The notes beneath the pieces are model-generated. The model worked only from the letters and a program-made list of their open reading frames with translations, was not told the origin of the DNA and made no database searches. A program made the translations under genes and the position numbers. From JAJPKK01 sp963824905 (GTDB lineage Bacteria > Pseudomonadota > Alphaproteobacteria > Rhizobiales > Xanthobacteraceae), in assembly GCA_963824905.1 (NCBI GenBank), contig CAWGRH010000004.1:1-64000 (forward strand): a stretch of DNA of 64,000 nucleotides, given 5' to 3'. This document shows, piece after piece, positions 52,667 through 61,840 of this stretch. The first letter of the stretch is position 1, and each line of letters begins with the position of its first letter.

Positions 52667-52775
52667 TCATTGCCCGGCTTGACCGGGCAATCCAGTAACC
52701 CCTGCGCTATCGATGTAACTGAGGCTTTTGCCTCACGGTGGTTACTGGATCGCCCGGTCAAGCCGGGCGATGACA
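52667..52775. repeat. Palindromic intergenic repeat, copy 2, at the outer intron 5' junction
   Basis: Two inverted halves: tcattgcccggcttgaccgg.. at the left and its near reverse complement ggttactggatcgcccggtc.. at 52741-52775. The right half (52738-52775) is identical to 48473-48510. The intron 5' end is the first base to the left of this element. Confidence 0.85.
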
Positions 52776-52797
52776 GGTTTGCGCGTGTGGTCGCGGC

Positions 52798-53949
52798 TCA
52801 GAACAGCGGCGGGATTTGCCCGACCTTGAGCGGACCGAGATAGGCGGTGCCGTCGGAGACGCGCAGCATCATCGAAATCGCGCGCTGGCCGTCGAGCTCG
52901 GTGGGCTTTCCGCCGACGGCAGCCGCGCCGAGCGACGCTGCGGCGCTGCCGCTGGCGGCGCCGGTGTTGCCGCGCAGCAGGCCACCGAGGCCCGGCATCA
53001 CGCGGTCGAGGCCGGGTGCGAGCTTGTCGATGGTCGCCTGCGGCACGGCCTGCGCGATCATGCGATCGACGCCGAGCACCTGCAGCAGCTTGCCGAAGTT
53101 GATCACCGTGACATTGAGCTCGCCGTTGAGCGCGCCGCGCGGATTGAGCGACACCGCGCCGGTGGCGTTGGCAACGAGATCGCCCTGCTGGAGGCGCGCG
53201 CTCGTGAGCTCCAGGCGCCCGTTCGCCGCCTGCAGCTCGCGCAGCTTGGTAGCGAGCGGCTTCGGCGAGAGATCGCCGACCCCGCGCAACACGCCGACGA
53301 TATGGGCGTCGGTCGACGCTGCGGCATAGCTTCCCATCGGCGGCGAGGTGAAATGGGTGAAGTCGAGCGCGAAATCGAGCGCGGGATCTTCCGCGGTCGA
53401 GGTCGGCGCGCGGCGGGCGTGGAATTCGAGATGATCGGCCGACGCGAGCGCCGAGGCGTCGATCGAGATCAGTCCCGGCTGATCGATGACGATCGACAGG
53501 CGCTGCGAGGACACCGGCAGCCCGCGCAGGCTTGCCTGGGCGAGCGACCATTTCATCGTCATTGTCGGCGCGGCGCCGGTCGGCCCGAACGTCATCGGCC
53601 CGGAAATCTCGCCGATCAGCAGGGTCGGGTCCCAGACCTGCGCCACCGCCTTGAGGTCGCCGGCGCGCAACGTGATCTGGGTGCCGCGGTCCTCCATCAG
53701 CGGATTGCGGCAATGCATCTCGATGCGGAACGGAAAGCCGCCGAAGCTCTCGTCCTCGCAACGGTAGACGCGCCCGGCATTCGCCTCGCGGCTGCGCCAC
53801 TCGTCGAGCGAGGCCTGCGCCTTGCCGGCCGAGACGTACCAGAAGCCGCACCACCCGGCCGCGAGCAGCAGCAGGACGACGGTCGGAAGAGCAATCAACC
53901 AGGTCCGCGAGCGGCCTTCCTGTTGCACGGCTCGATATTGCCTGTTCAC
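52798..53949 (-). CDS. DUF2125-type membrane-anchored protein
   Basis: A 383-residue protein with one N-terminal transmembrane helix (WLIALPTVVLLLLAAGWCGFWY) and a large periplasmic part. The opening YRCEDESFGGFPFRIEMHCRNP and the segment SLAQASLRGLPVSSQRLSIVIDQP are as in the DUF2125 proteins of alphaproteobacteria, whose function is unknown. GTG 53949 is chosen because gaggag lies 7 bases upstream and because it gives the helix at residue 18; longer frames are noise. Gly/Ala-rich stretches lie near the C-terminus (residues 325-350). It is divergent from chaC. Confidence 0.8.
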   Translation of the reverse strand: MNRQYRAVQQEGRSRTWLIALPTVVLLLLAAGWCGFWYVSAGKAQASLDEWRSREANAGRVYRCEDESFGGFPFRIEMHCRNPLMEDRGTQITLRAGDLKAVAQVWDPTLLIGEISGPMTFGPTGAAPTMTMKWSLAQASLRGLPVSSQRLSIVIDQPGLISIDASALASADHLEFHARRAPTSTAEDPALDFALDFTHFTSPPMGSYAAASTDAHIVGVLRGVGDLSPKPLATKLRELQAANGRLELTSARLQQGDLVANATGAVSLNPRGALNGELNVTVINFGKLLQVLGVDRMIAQAVPQATIDKLAPGLDRVMPGLGGLLRGNTGAASGSAAASLGAAAVGGKPTELDGQRAISMMLRVSDGTAYLGPLKVGQIPPLF

Positions 53950-54063
53950 GCGCACTCCTCGGCTTTCTCGGTGTTGCGCTGCCCCTGGCCGGCTGTTAGG
54001 CGGGGAACGGGGGCGCGTCAACGCCTCGGCTGCAATTTTAATGTGAGATTGACCTTCCTCGCG

Positions 54064-54642
54064 ATGTCCGTCTTTACCGCTCCCCCCTCGGAAGACCTCT
54101 GGGTTTTCGGCTACGGCTCGCTGATGTGGCGTCCCGGGTTCGAGCACCTGGAGCGCGTCCCGGCGCGGCTCACCGGCCTGCACCGGGCGCTGTGCGTCTA
54201 CTCCTTCGTTCACCGCGGCACGCCGGAGCGGCCGGGTCTCGTGCTCGGTCTCGATCTCGGCGGCGCCTGCCGCGGCATCGCCTATCGGGTGGCCGCGGCG
54301 CGGCGCGACCCGACTGTCGAATACCTGCGGGGGCGTGAGCAGGTCACCATGGTCTACCGGGAAACCATGCGCAGAATCACCCTGGCGACGAGGCCGGAAC
54401 GGGCCGTCACCGCGCTTGTCTATCTTGTCGATCGTAGTCATCCTCAGTACGCAGGGCGGCTCGACCTCGAGCGCCAACTGCATCTGGTACGGCAGGGTCA
54501 TGGCCGATCCGGGGCAAACCTCGACTACGTGCTAGCTACGGTTGCAGAGATCGAGGCCCAGGGATGCAGGGATGACGGGCTGCACCGGCTTGCCGAGCTG
54601 CTGCGGCACGGCCACCACCAGCCCAGCGGTACGATCGTATAG
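54064..54642 (+). CDS. chaC: Glutathione-specific gamma-glutamylcyclotransferase
   Basis: A 192-residue ChaC-type enzyme that cuts glutathione to 5-oxoproline and Cys-Gly in the cytoplasm. It shows VFGYGSLMWRPGFEHLERVPA (the substrate-binding YGSL loop), LCVYSFVHRGTPERPGLVLGL and the catalytic-glutamate region EYLRGREQVTMVYRE. Its length is right for the family. gshA for glutathione synthesis lies 8 kb away in the same window. ATG 54064 is the start giving the standard N-terminus. Confidence 0.92.
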   Translation: MSVFTAPPSEDLWVFGYGSLMWRPGFEHLERVPARLTGLHRALCVYSFVHRGTPERPGLVLGLDLGGACRGIAYRVAAARRDPTVEYLRGREQVTMVYRETMRRITLATRPERAVTALVYLVDRSHPQYAGRLDLERQLHLVRQGHGRSGANLDYVLATVAEIEAQGCRDDGLHRLAELLRHGHHQPSGTIV

Positions 54643-54673
54643 GCACACGCCCTCGCGTGCCCTCGAAGGTGTC

Positions 54674-55651
54674 TCACTCCGCCTTGATGCCGGCCTTGGC
54701 GACGAGGTCGCGCACCGCCGGCACCTCGGCGGCGACCCGCGCGGCGAGCGCCTCGGGCGGGCCGGCAACGATCTCGAAGCCGACCTTGCGAGCCTGATCG
54801 CGGGCCTCCGGCTTCTCGAAGGCAGCGCGGCTTTCCTTCGCGAGCAGCGCCACGACCTCGGGCGGCGTCCCCGCCGGTGCGAACAGCGCGTTGAAGGTGT
54901 CGGAGACGAAGTTGGGGTAGCCGAGCTCGATCATGGTCGGCACGTCGGGGAGCGAGAACCAGCGCTGCGCCCCCGTCACCGCGAGCGCTCGCAACTGGCC
55001 GTCCTTGATCAGCGGCTCCGCCGGCGGCAGCGCGACTGATCCGACCTGCACCGTGCCTTCGAGCACGCCGAGCGTCGCCGGACCGGCGCCGCGATAAGGC
55101 ACGTGCACCATCTGGATGCCGGCGCGCAGCTTGAGCATCTCGCCGGTGAGGTGGGACTTCGTCCCCGCGCCGGGGCTCGAATAGTTGAACTTGGTCGGCG
55201 CGGCCTTCGCCTGGGCGACGAGATCGGCGAGCGACTTGATGCCGGAGTCCGGGCGCACCACGAGCACGTTGGGCGCGTTGACGAGCTCGGAGATCGGGAT
55301 GAAATCCTTGAACGGATCGTAGGGCAGGTTCTTGAACAGCGCCGGGTTGACCGCGATCGACGTCGACGTGAGCAACAGCGTGTAGCCGTCGGGAGTGGCG
55401 CGTGCCGCGACGCCCATGCCGGTATTGCCGGCGGCGCCCGCCCGATTGTCGATGATCACGGGCTGTCCGAGCGACGAATGGAGTGCGGTCGCCAGAATGC
55501 GGGCGATGATGTCAGTCGGCCCGCCAGGCGCGAACGGCACGATCAGGGTGATTGCTCGTTCCGGATAGGCGGCGCGGGCGGGCAGCGCCGCGAGCACCGT
55601 CAGCGCGGCAGCGAGCGCCAGCGCCAGCCGCGACTTTCCTGAACCTGCCAT
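54674..55651 (-). CDS. Tripartite tricarboxylate transporter substrate-binding protein (Bug/TctC family)
   Basis: A 325-residue exported binding protein. The signal peptide is followed by the Bug opening YPERAITLIVPFAPGGPTDI, DNRAGAAGNTGMGVAARATP, NYSSPGAGTKSHLTGEML and IQMVHVPYRGAGPATLGVLEG. ATG 55651 has ggagga 7 bases upstream. It is a paralogue of the 3.9-kb Bug protein but not a close copy. No TctAB genes are near, so it is probably an orphan receptor. Confidence 0.92.
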   Translation of the reverse strand: MAGSGKSRLALALAAALTVLAALPARAAYPERAITLIVPFAPGGPTDIIARILATALHSSLGQPVIIDNRAGAAGNTGMGVAARATPDGYTLLLTSTSIAVNPALFKNLPYDPFKDFIPISELVNAPNVLVVRPDSGIKSLADLVAQAKAAPTKFNYSSPGAGTKSHLTGEMLKLRAGIQMVHVPYRGAGPATLGVLEGTVQVGSVALPPAEPLIKDGQLRALAVTGAQRWFSLPDVPTMIELGYPNFVSDTFNALFAPAGTPPEVVALLAKESRAAFEKPEARDQARKVGFEIVAGPPEALAARVAAEVPAVRDLVAKAGIKAE

Positions 55652-56108
55652 CCGCGTCCTCCAGCGATCGTTGCCTGAAGCTGTCGTAACAGGATTGCCC
55701 GCAAGATCAATGAGACGCCGCGGCGCGGGCAGCCCGCGTCGGCACGGCATCCTGGCTTCCGGCGAGCGGCGTCAGTTGGCCCCCGGCCAACGCCTCGGCG
55801 ATCGAGAGACCGGCAGGCTCGGCCCCCAGCTGGAACGGACCGGTAACCTTCAATAGGGCTAGGCCGACAAAAATAAACGAAATACCAACCAAATGGGCAG
55901 GACAAAGGCGTCGGAGGGAACCAATCGCAGATATCCCCGTTTACAATGCGGGAGTTTGCGTGCGGGATTATGCCTGCGGAAAGAATACGCGCCCCACAGA
56001 TTCACTAAGCAATCACCCGAGGCCCCTCAACAACGAATTTGGTTCACTTGTAGTTTCACCCCAATTTGCGCTGCCCGCCCGTTTTGCAGCAGCAGCGCAG
56101 AGGCGAAA
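55652..56108. other. Intergenic region upstream of the PAS-GGDEF-EAL gene
   Basis: About 455 bases. A minus-strand frame at 55707-55892 encodes a short hydrophobic N-terminus, but it begins at TTG with no ribosome site, so I do not call it. The stretch 55855-56060 is less GC-rich and probably contains promoters for both flanking genes. Confidence 0.45.
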
Positions 56109-57795
56109 ATGCCAGAGCGAACGATTTCTTTCGATCTCATTCCCGATGCAGTCGTGACCGCCGATTTCAACGGCATCATAAGGCAGGTCAACAGCCAGCT
56201 CACCGCCATGTTCGGATACCAGGAGCACGAATTGATCGGACAGCCGATCGAAGTCCTCCTGCCGGAACGGATTCGCGAACGTCACATCGGCCATCGTGCA
56301 GCGATCCACAGCCGGCCGACCATGCGGCCGATGGGCGCCGGCCTCGAGCTTCATGGACGCCGCAAGGACGGCAGCGAGTTTCCGGTCGATATCATGTTGA
56401 GTTCGCTCGACGACGGCCGCGTCCTCGCCCTCGTTCGCGACACCACCACTGCAAAGAACATGCGGGCACGGCTGGCCCAACTCGCCTATTTCGATTCGTT
56501 GACGGGACTGCCGAACCGCCCGGCGCTCTATCGCGCGCTCGACGAATTTTTCAAGGCCGACCGCGACGGCGCTCCCGGTCAGATGTCGATCGCGCTGTTC
56601 GATCTCGACGGATTCAAGGAAGTCAATGACGCGATGGGACACTCCAGCGGAGACGCGCTGCTCAAGGAAGTCGCCATCCGCTGGCTGGCCGTGGTCGGCA
56701 AAGAACCGCGTCTCTTCCGGCTGGGCGGCGATGAGTTCATCCTCCTGGTTCCCGGTTGCGGCGATCCCGGTCGGATTGCGGACATCGTCGGCACCATGTT
56801 GCGACAGCTCGAAACGCCGTTCGACATCGCCGGCACGACAGCCTTCGTGAGCGCCTGTGCCGGCATTGCCATCGCTCCGGCCGACGGCGCAGACACCGAG
56901 GAACTGATCGGCAATGTCGACATGGCGCTCTACAAGGCGAAGGCCGTCGGCCGCAGCCAGTACGCGTTCTTTCTCAACGCGCTGCGCGCCGACGTGCAGG
57001 CACGGCGGGACCTCGACACCAAGCTTCGCCGAGCCCACTCGCACGGCGAGTTCGAGCTTCATTTCCAGCCCCAGGTGCGCCTCGCCGACGGCAAGATCGT
57101 CGGTGCCGAAGCGCTGCTGAGATGGAATCAGGGCCGATCCTTGATCGCTCCGGGCGCTTTCATCGAGATGCTGGCGGCGAGTCCGATCTCGACGTCAGTC
57201 GGCAGCTGGATCCTGCGCTCGGCTTGCGAAACCGCGGCGTCATGGCGACGCCACGGTGGGGACGCGCCGCGCGTCGCGATCAACCTGTTTCCCAGCCAGT
57301 ATTACGATCCCTCATTCGTCGCCGAGGTCGAGCAGGTGCTCGCCGACACCGGGCTAGCTCCTGAAATCTCTCGAGCTCGAGATCACCGAAAACATTGCGC
57401 TCGGCGAAAAAACGGCGGCGATCGAGCCGCTGCGAAAGCTGCTCGACCGCGGGGTGCAAATCGCGCTCGACGACTTCGGGACCGGCTACGCTTCGTTGAG
57501 CTTTCTCACGCGCATGCCGCTGACGGGCATCAAGATCGACCAGCAATTCGTGCGCGGACTGCCGGACGACCCGAAGATGGTATCGATCGTCCGTTCGTTG
57601 ATCGCAATGGCCCACAATCTCGGGCTGACCGTGGTCGCCGAGGGCGTCGAGACGATGCAGCAGATGCAGTTCCTGCTGTCGGAAGGCTGCGACGAGGCGC
57701 AGGGCTTCTTGTTCGCGAAGCCGCTTTCTGCGGCGATATTCGCTGCGCTCGTGAAGTCCCGTCGGGGGCATAGCACTGCAGTGGCAAGCGCCTGA
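56109..57795 (+). pseudogene. PAS-GGDEF-EAL cyclic-di-GMP signalling protein, frameshifted in the EAL domain
   Basis: ATG 56109 (agagg upstream) starts a PAS domain (residues about 1-115; FNGIIRQVNSQLTAMFGYQE). A GGDEF domain follows (about 125-290) with YFDSLTGLPNRPALYRAL and the active-site RLGGDEFILLV, then an EAL domain from about 310 with GAEALLRWNQGR. At about 57365 one extra base breaks the frame in ..PE-LELEITEN. Removing it restores LELEITENIALGEKTA, the DDFGTGYASL, KIDQQFVRGL and EGVETMQQMQFL motifs, to the stop at 57795. Total length is 1687 bases, one over a multiple of three. As written the PAS-GGDEF half could still be made, with a nonsense tail. No membrane segment is seen. Confidence 0.82.
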
Positions 57796-57828
57796 GAACG
57801 GGCGCTCGTTACCGCGCCGGACCGTTGG

Positions 57829-58824
57829 TCACGACGCCGCGGCCCTCGCCTCTTCCGCGCGCTCCTCGCCGAAGCGGAGCAGCGAAGTCGCGAGTTCGTT
57901 GAGGGAAGGCTGGCGCAGCGCGGTGAACGGCAGCGGCCGGATCACCTCGATCGCGGCGAGCCCGAGCCGCGCGGTCAGAAGCCCGTTGAGAACGCCCTCG
58001 CCGAGCCGGGCCGAGAGCTTCGCGGCGAGCCCGTGACCGATCACCTGTTGGATCAGGGTGTCGCTCGCCGCCATGCCTCCGGTGAGCGCGAGATGCGACA
58101 CCGCATGGCGCATCAGCGTGATGAGGCCCAGCGTCCCCGGGCGGCCGCCGTAAAGCAGCGCCAGCTTGCGCACCAGGCCGAGCGCGGTGATGAGCACGAA
58201 GAACACGTCGATTGCGGCGCGCGGGCTTACTGCGGTGACCACCGAGACCCGCTTCGCGGCGCCGAACACCAGCCGGCGCGCCTCCTCGTCGAGGGGCGCC
58301 ATCAGCTCGCGCTCGGCGAGCCGGATGAGGTCGCCGCCGTCGATGATGTCGTCGAGATGACCCTCCAGGCGCGCGCGCGACCGCGCGAGGCGCGGCATTC
58401 GCTTGGTGAGGGAAAGCAGATCGCGGACGAGGGCGCGGCCGGGGGTGCGTTCGTCGCTCGCGAGAATCTCGACCGCACGTTTGTGCAGGCTCTCGATCTC
58501 GGAAAGCCGCGCCAGCGCGATCACCTCCCGCGCGACGATCACGAGCAGCGCGACGGCGGCAAGGCCTGCCATGACGACACCGAGGCCGCCGAGCCAGGCG
58601 GCGCGGCTCGCGAGGTCCTCGATCAGATTGACGACGGCAAGGCCCGTCGCGAGAACCGCGAGGCCGAATGCTCCTATCCAGAACATTGCGACCCACGGCC
58701 TGCGGCGCTGCAGCTCCGGCGGGCTCGGCAGTTCCACCGGCGCAACGGTGGCCGGGAGGGTGGCGACCACAGCCGGATCATCGTACCGGAACACCGCCGG
58801 CCGACGGGTGCGAAGTTCGCTCAT
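57829..58824 (-). CDS. ycjF: YcjF-like membrane protein (TIGR01620 / DUF697 family)
   Basis: A 331-residue inner-membrane protein. Two adjacent transmembrane helices (WIGAFGLAVLATGLAVVN; AWLGGLGVVMAGLAAVALLVIV) follow an N-terminal tail with PAVFRYDDPAVV. The C-terminal half has the conserved VSPRAAIDVFFVLITALGLV and ARLGEGVLNGLLTARLGLAAIEVIRPLPF. It overlaps the ycjX stop by 4 bases, a pairing seen widely in proteobacteria. The function is unknown; links to stress have been proposed. Confidence 0.88.
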   Translation of the reverse strand: MSELRTRRPAVFRYDDPAVVATLPATVAPVELPSPPELQRRRPWVAMFWIGAFGLAVLATGLAVVNLIEDLASRAAWLGGLGVVMAGLAAVALLVIVAREVIALARLSEIESLHKRAVEILASDERTPGRALVRDLLSLTKRMPRLARSRARLEGHLDDIIDGGDLIRLAERELMAPLDEEARRLVFGAAKRVSVVTAVSPRAAIDVFFVLITALGLVRKLALLYGGRPGTLGLITLMRHAVSHLALTGGMAASDTLIQQVIGHGLAAKLSARLGEGVLNGLLTARLGLAAIEVIRPLPFTALRQPSLNELATSLLRFGEERAEEARAAAS

Positions 58825-60290
58825 TTCAGGCGGTCTCCGATCAGAAACTGCAGGGCGCGATCGAGCCGTATATGGGGTAGCGCGGGTGGCCCGTCACCCC
58901 CGAGCTCGAGCGGCGGCGGCCGAAACCGCAGGAAACGGTAGTCGGTCTCTTCCGCGGTGGCGCTGGCGAGCCCGCGGAAACCCGCCTTGCCCGGCGCGAA
59001 GACAGAGTCGGGATCGGTTGGCAGGTCGCCCGGAAACACCGCGACCTCGGTCGCTCCGTCGAACTTCCGGCCAGCCAGCGTTTCGCCTGCCGCCGGGACC
59101 CCGACGATCGCCGGGAGCATCTCGCCACCGTGGCGGACCTGCGCCTCCTTGGTGGCGCGGACCGCGGCGAGCGCAATGACGTCGACCTTGGCGCCGGCGA
59201 GACCAGCCCGGTCGATGGCACGATCGACCATGCGCCGCAGGATCGCCTCGAGCCGGTCGTGGCTGACGGGATGGAGATGGTCGGCCTTGGTCGCCGCGAA
59301 CAGGATGCGGTCGACGCGCGGCCGCAGCAGCGAGGTCAAGAAGGTGCGCCGGCCGATTTCGAAGCAATCGAGGATCGATTTGAGCGCGCCTTCGAGGTCA
59401 TGCACTGCCTCCGGCCCGGCATTGAAGGCGGCGAGCGCGTCGACCAGGACGATCTGGCGGTCGAGGCGTGCGAAATGCTCGCGGAAGAACGGACGCACCA
59501 GCACGTCCTTGTAGGCCTCGTAGCGGCGCCGCATCATCGCCCAAAGCGAGCCGTCCGGCGCCGTCGCATCCGCCGGCAGGTCGAGCGGCGAGAACGTGAG
59601 CGCCGGCGAGCCCGCAAGGTCGCCCGGCATCAGGAAGCGCCCCGGCGGCAGCAGGCTCATGGCGTACTGCTCGTTGCGGCAGGCAAGGAGGTATTCGGTG
59701 AAGAGCCGCGCCGCGGTGATCGCCGCCTGCTCGTCGGCGGGGGCGATCGGGTCGAGGCGTGCGAGCTCCTCGTGCCAGGCCTTGGCGAGCCGCGCGCGCG
59801 GCGCACTGCGCGACAGGGTGAGGCTTTCCTGCGACCAGGTCTCGTAGCTCTTGTCGAGGAGCGGCAGGTCGAGCAGCCATTCGCCGGGATAGTCGACGAT
59901 GTCGAGGGTGAGCTCCCGCATCGACCCCGAGCGCGACTGGTACTCGATTACAAGCCGCAACTCGCTGATCTGCCGCGTCGACTGCGGCCAAACGCGGTCG
60001 GCGAGCAGGGCATGGAGATGGCTCTCATAGTCGAAGCGTGGCACCGCGTCGTCGGGCTGCGGCGCGAGGTGCGCGTCGACGATTCGCCCTTCGTTCTGCG
60101 CCTCGAACACGGGAAACCGGCCGCCGCGCACGAGGCCGTGCACCAGCGCGGTGATGAATACCGTCTTGCCGGCCCGCGACAGCCCGGTGATCCCGAGCCT
60201 GACCGTCGGATTGAACAGGCTGCCGCCGTATTCGACGAGAGCGCGGGCGGCGAGCCGCGTTTCCTCGATGAGTTCGCTGAAGGTTGCCAC
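58821..60290 (-). CDS. ycjX: YcjX-like GTPase-type protein (DUF463)
   Basis: A 489-residue protein with P-loop LGITGLSRAGKTVFITALVH and the switch-like segment LTLDIVDYPGEWLLDLPLLD (D-x-P-G-E). It also has RQIVLVDALAAFNAGPEAV and FAATKADHLHP (a TKAD guanine-specificity motif). It matches the YcjX family, which in other bacteria forms an operon with YcjF and with phage-shock genes. It is translationally coupled to ycjF. No psp genes are in the window. Confidence 0.92.
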   Translation of the reverse strand: MATFSELIEETRLAARALVEYGGSLFNPTVRLGITGLSRAGKTVFITALVHGLVRGGRFPVFEAQNEGRIVDAHLAPQPDDAVPRFDYESHLHALLADRVWPQSTRQISELRLVIEYQSRSGSMRELTLDIVDYPGEWLLDLPLLDKSYETWSQESLTLSRSAPRARLAKAWHEELARLDPIAPADEQAAITAARLFTEYLLACRNEQYAMSLLPPGRFLMPGDLAGSPALTFSPLDLPADATAPDGSLWAMMRRRYEAYKDVLVRPFFREHFARLDRQIVLVDALAAFNAGPEAVHDLEGALKSILDCFEIGRRTFLTSLLRPRVDRILFAATKADHLHPVSHDRLEAILRRMVDRAIDRAGLAGAKVDVIALAAVRATKEAQVRHGGEMLPAIVGVPAAGETLAGRKFDGATEVAVFPGDLPTDPDSVFAPGKAGFRGLASATAEETDYRFLRFRPPPLELGGDGPPALPHIRLDRALQFLIGDRLK

Positions 60291-60334
60291 GGCTAGGCAA
60301 TGTGGAGCGGCGCTGCCGGTTCAGCAAGGCGGCG

Positions 60335-60877
60335 TCATCGCTCGACGCCCGAGATGCAGCACGGCCGGTGACGGGGCGCAGTGATGTGGTTCTTGAGATA
60401 GCAGCGGGCGCCGCCGGACTCCGAATAGCCTGGCCGCATATAGGTCCAGGCACGGCACTGGCCGTCCTTCTGGCAGGCGAGCCTGCAGGCCTCGCCGTTT
60501 CCCTCCGCCGGAACCTCGATCGCCCGGTAGTCGCCGCCGGGGCGGTCGATCGCAAATTCGCGGTTGCGGGCCCGCGGCTCGATGACGCCGGCACCGCGCA
60601 CGCCGGAGGCGACGTCGTTCGCCTCGACGCGCGGCGGCACCTCGCTCTTGAGCCAACAGGTTGCCGCCCGGTCGCCGGTCGGGAAGGTGAAGCTCCAGGC
60701 GCGGCAACGCGCCTCGCGGTCGCAACGCACCGCGCACACCGCAGGGTCGCCCGACCGCACGGAAAAGTTCAGATAGTCATGGCCGCGGCGATCGAAGCCG
60801 ACCTGCGCCGGCGCCGACGAAGCGCAGGCAAAGCACACGGCTGTCAGCACGGTCAGCGCGATCAGGGCCCGCATCAT
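60335..60877 (-). CDS. Exported protein with two PAN/apple-like domains
   Basis: A 180-residue protein with a signal peptide (ALIALTVLTAVCFACASSAPAQ). Two cysteine-rich repeats follow. Repeat 1 has RGHDYLNFSVRSGDPAVCAVRCDREARCRAW-type sequence (residues about 30-85), and repeat 2 has GGDYRAIEVPAEGNGEACRL and KDGQCRAWTYMRPG (about 110-165). Each has the C..C..C.AW.....C.LK pattern of PAN domains, which bind proteins or sugars. Ligand unknown. The gene is monocistronic between ycjX and the exported-family gene. Confidence 0.8.
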   Translation of the reverse strand: MMRALIALTVLTAVCFACASSAPAQVGFDRRGHDYLNFSVRSGDPAVCAVRCDREARCRAWSFTFPTGDRAATCWLKSEVPPRVEANDVASGVRGAGVIEPRARNREFAIDRPGGDYRAIEVPAEGNGEACRLACQKDGQCRAWTYMRPGYSESGGARCYLKNHITAPRHRPCCISGVER

Positions 60878-60987
60878 CGGACGGTCTTCTCCGGCCGGAT
60901 GCCCCTCCGGGCCGATTCACCGCGTCATCATAGCCGGAATCGGGAGATGTCATACAGACTTTGATGTTTGCCGCGCTCGGCCTTCCG

Positions 60988-61713
60988 CTACGGTCGCCGC
61001 ACCCCCTTGACCGAGGAGAGATCGCGGTGCCGTTCGCCGCAGACATAGTCTTCGATCCGCAGATCGTTGCGCAACGTGTAAACGAAGCGCGCCTGCCAAT
61101 CCCGTGAATAGTATTGCGGGTCGTGGATGGTGACGACGTCCTCGAGCTCGGTCGGACTCACCTTGCGGATGCGCTCGAAAGTGCGCAGCTCGTCCGTGTG
61201 GGGAGCGCCGGTCGCGTCGATGAAGGTTCGCTCGTTGAAACCGGCCGTCTCCACCACGAGAGTGTCGCCTTCGTAGTGGCCGGCTGAGTGGCCGTTGTGG
61301 GCGGGGAAGATGGAGATCTCCTCCTCCTGCAGCGGCTTGTCGAGCCCGACCGGGCGGACCTGGTGGCTGAGCTCATAGAGGAACGTGACCTGGCCGGGCG
61401 GCGCCTGCACGATCTCGAAAGGATAGGGATTGGCGAGCACCCGCGGCACCCCATCCGGCGTGCAGAATTTGCGCGGGTAATCGATGATCGAGCCATCCTT
61501 GAGGCCCGCCATGTTCTTCTCATAGGCGGCCTTTCCGGCCGCGGTCAGCGGCAGCTCACCGCCGCCGAGAACCTGGATCGCCGGATGGTACTCGGTCGCC
61601 CACCAGATGCCGGAAATGTCCGGCGCGTCCGCAGCGAAGCCCGCTCCGGACAGGACGGACGCCACCACGAGCGTCCCGAGCGCGGCAAGCGGCCGCTTGG
61701 CGACATGCTTCAT
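60988..61713 (-). CDS. Exported protein of an uncharacterised family (paralogue 3)
   Basis: A 241-242-residue protein (start ATG 61713 or the ATG just before it). A signal peptide (LAALGTLVVASVLSGAGFAA) is followed by PDISGIWWATEYHPAIQVLGG. It matches the 6705-7436 protein over its whole length: GKAAYEKNMAGLKDG, CTPDGVPRVLANPYPFEI, GHYEGDTLVVETAGFNERTF, GAPHTDELRTFERIRKV, WQARFVYTLRNDLRIEDYVC and HRDLSSVKGVR. I know of no function. It lies alone, before the dehydrogenase gene. Confidence 0.82.
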   Translation of the reverse strand: MKHVAKRPLAALGTLVVASVLSGAGFAADAPDISGIWWATEYHPAIQVLGGGELPLTAAGKAAYEKNMAGLKDGSIIDYPRKFCTPDGVPRVLANPYPFEIVQAPPGQVTFLYELSHQVRPVGLDKPLQEEEISIFPAHNGHSAGHYEGDTLVVETAGFNERTFIDATGAPHTDELRTFERIRKVSPTELEDVVTIHDPQYYSRDWQARFVYTLRNDLRIEDYVCGERHRDLSSVKGVRRP

Positions 61714-61840
61714 CAAACCGTCCTCCCAACCTTTTTGTTGCCGGCGCGTTTCGCTGCCCGCACGTGTTTCGGCAGGCGCGCACAGCGGCCCGCACTCAGG
61801 CTAGCACGCCGCCGGTGCGTCAGACCATCGATCCCACGGC

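Noticed and set aside
52816..54063. Upstream extension of chaC to give a 608-codon protein
   Set aside because: The extra part is antisense to the DUF2125-type gene and is Arg-rich noise; the ChaC fold begins at the ATG at 54064.
55707..55892. Small membrane protein of 61 residues on the minus strand
   Set aside because: The first 20 residues are hydrophobic, but the frame starts at TTG without a ribosome site and the C-terminal part looks like noise.
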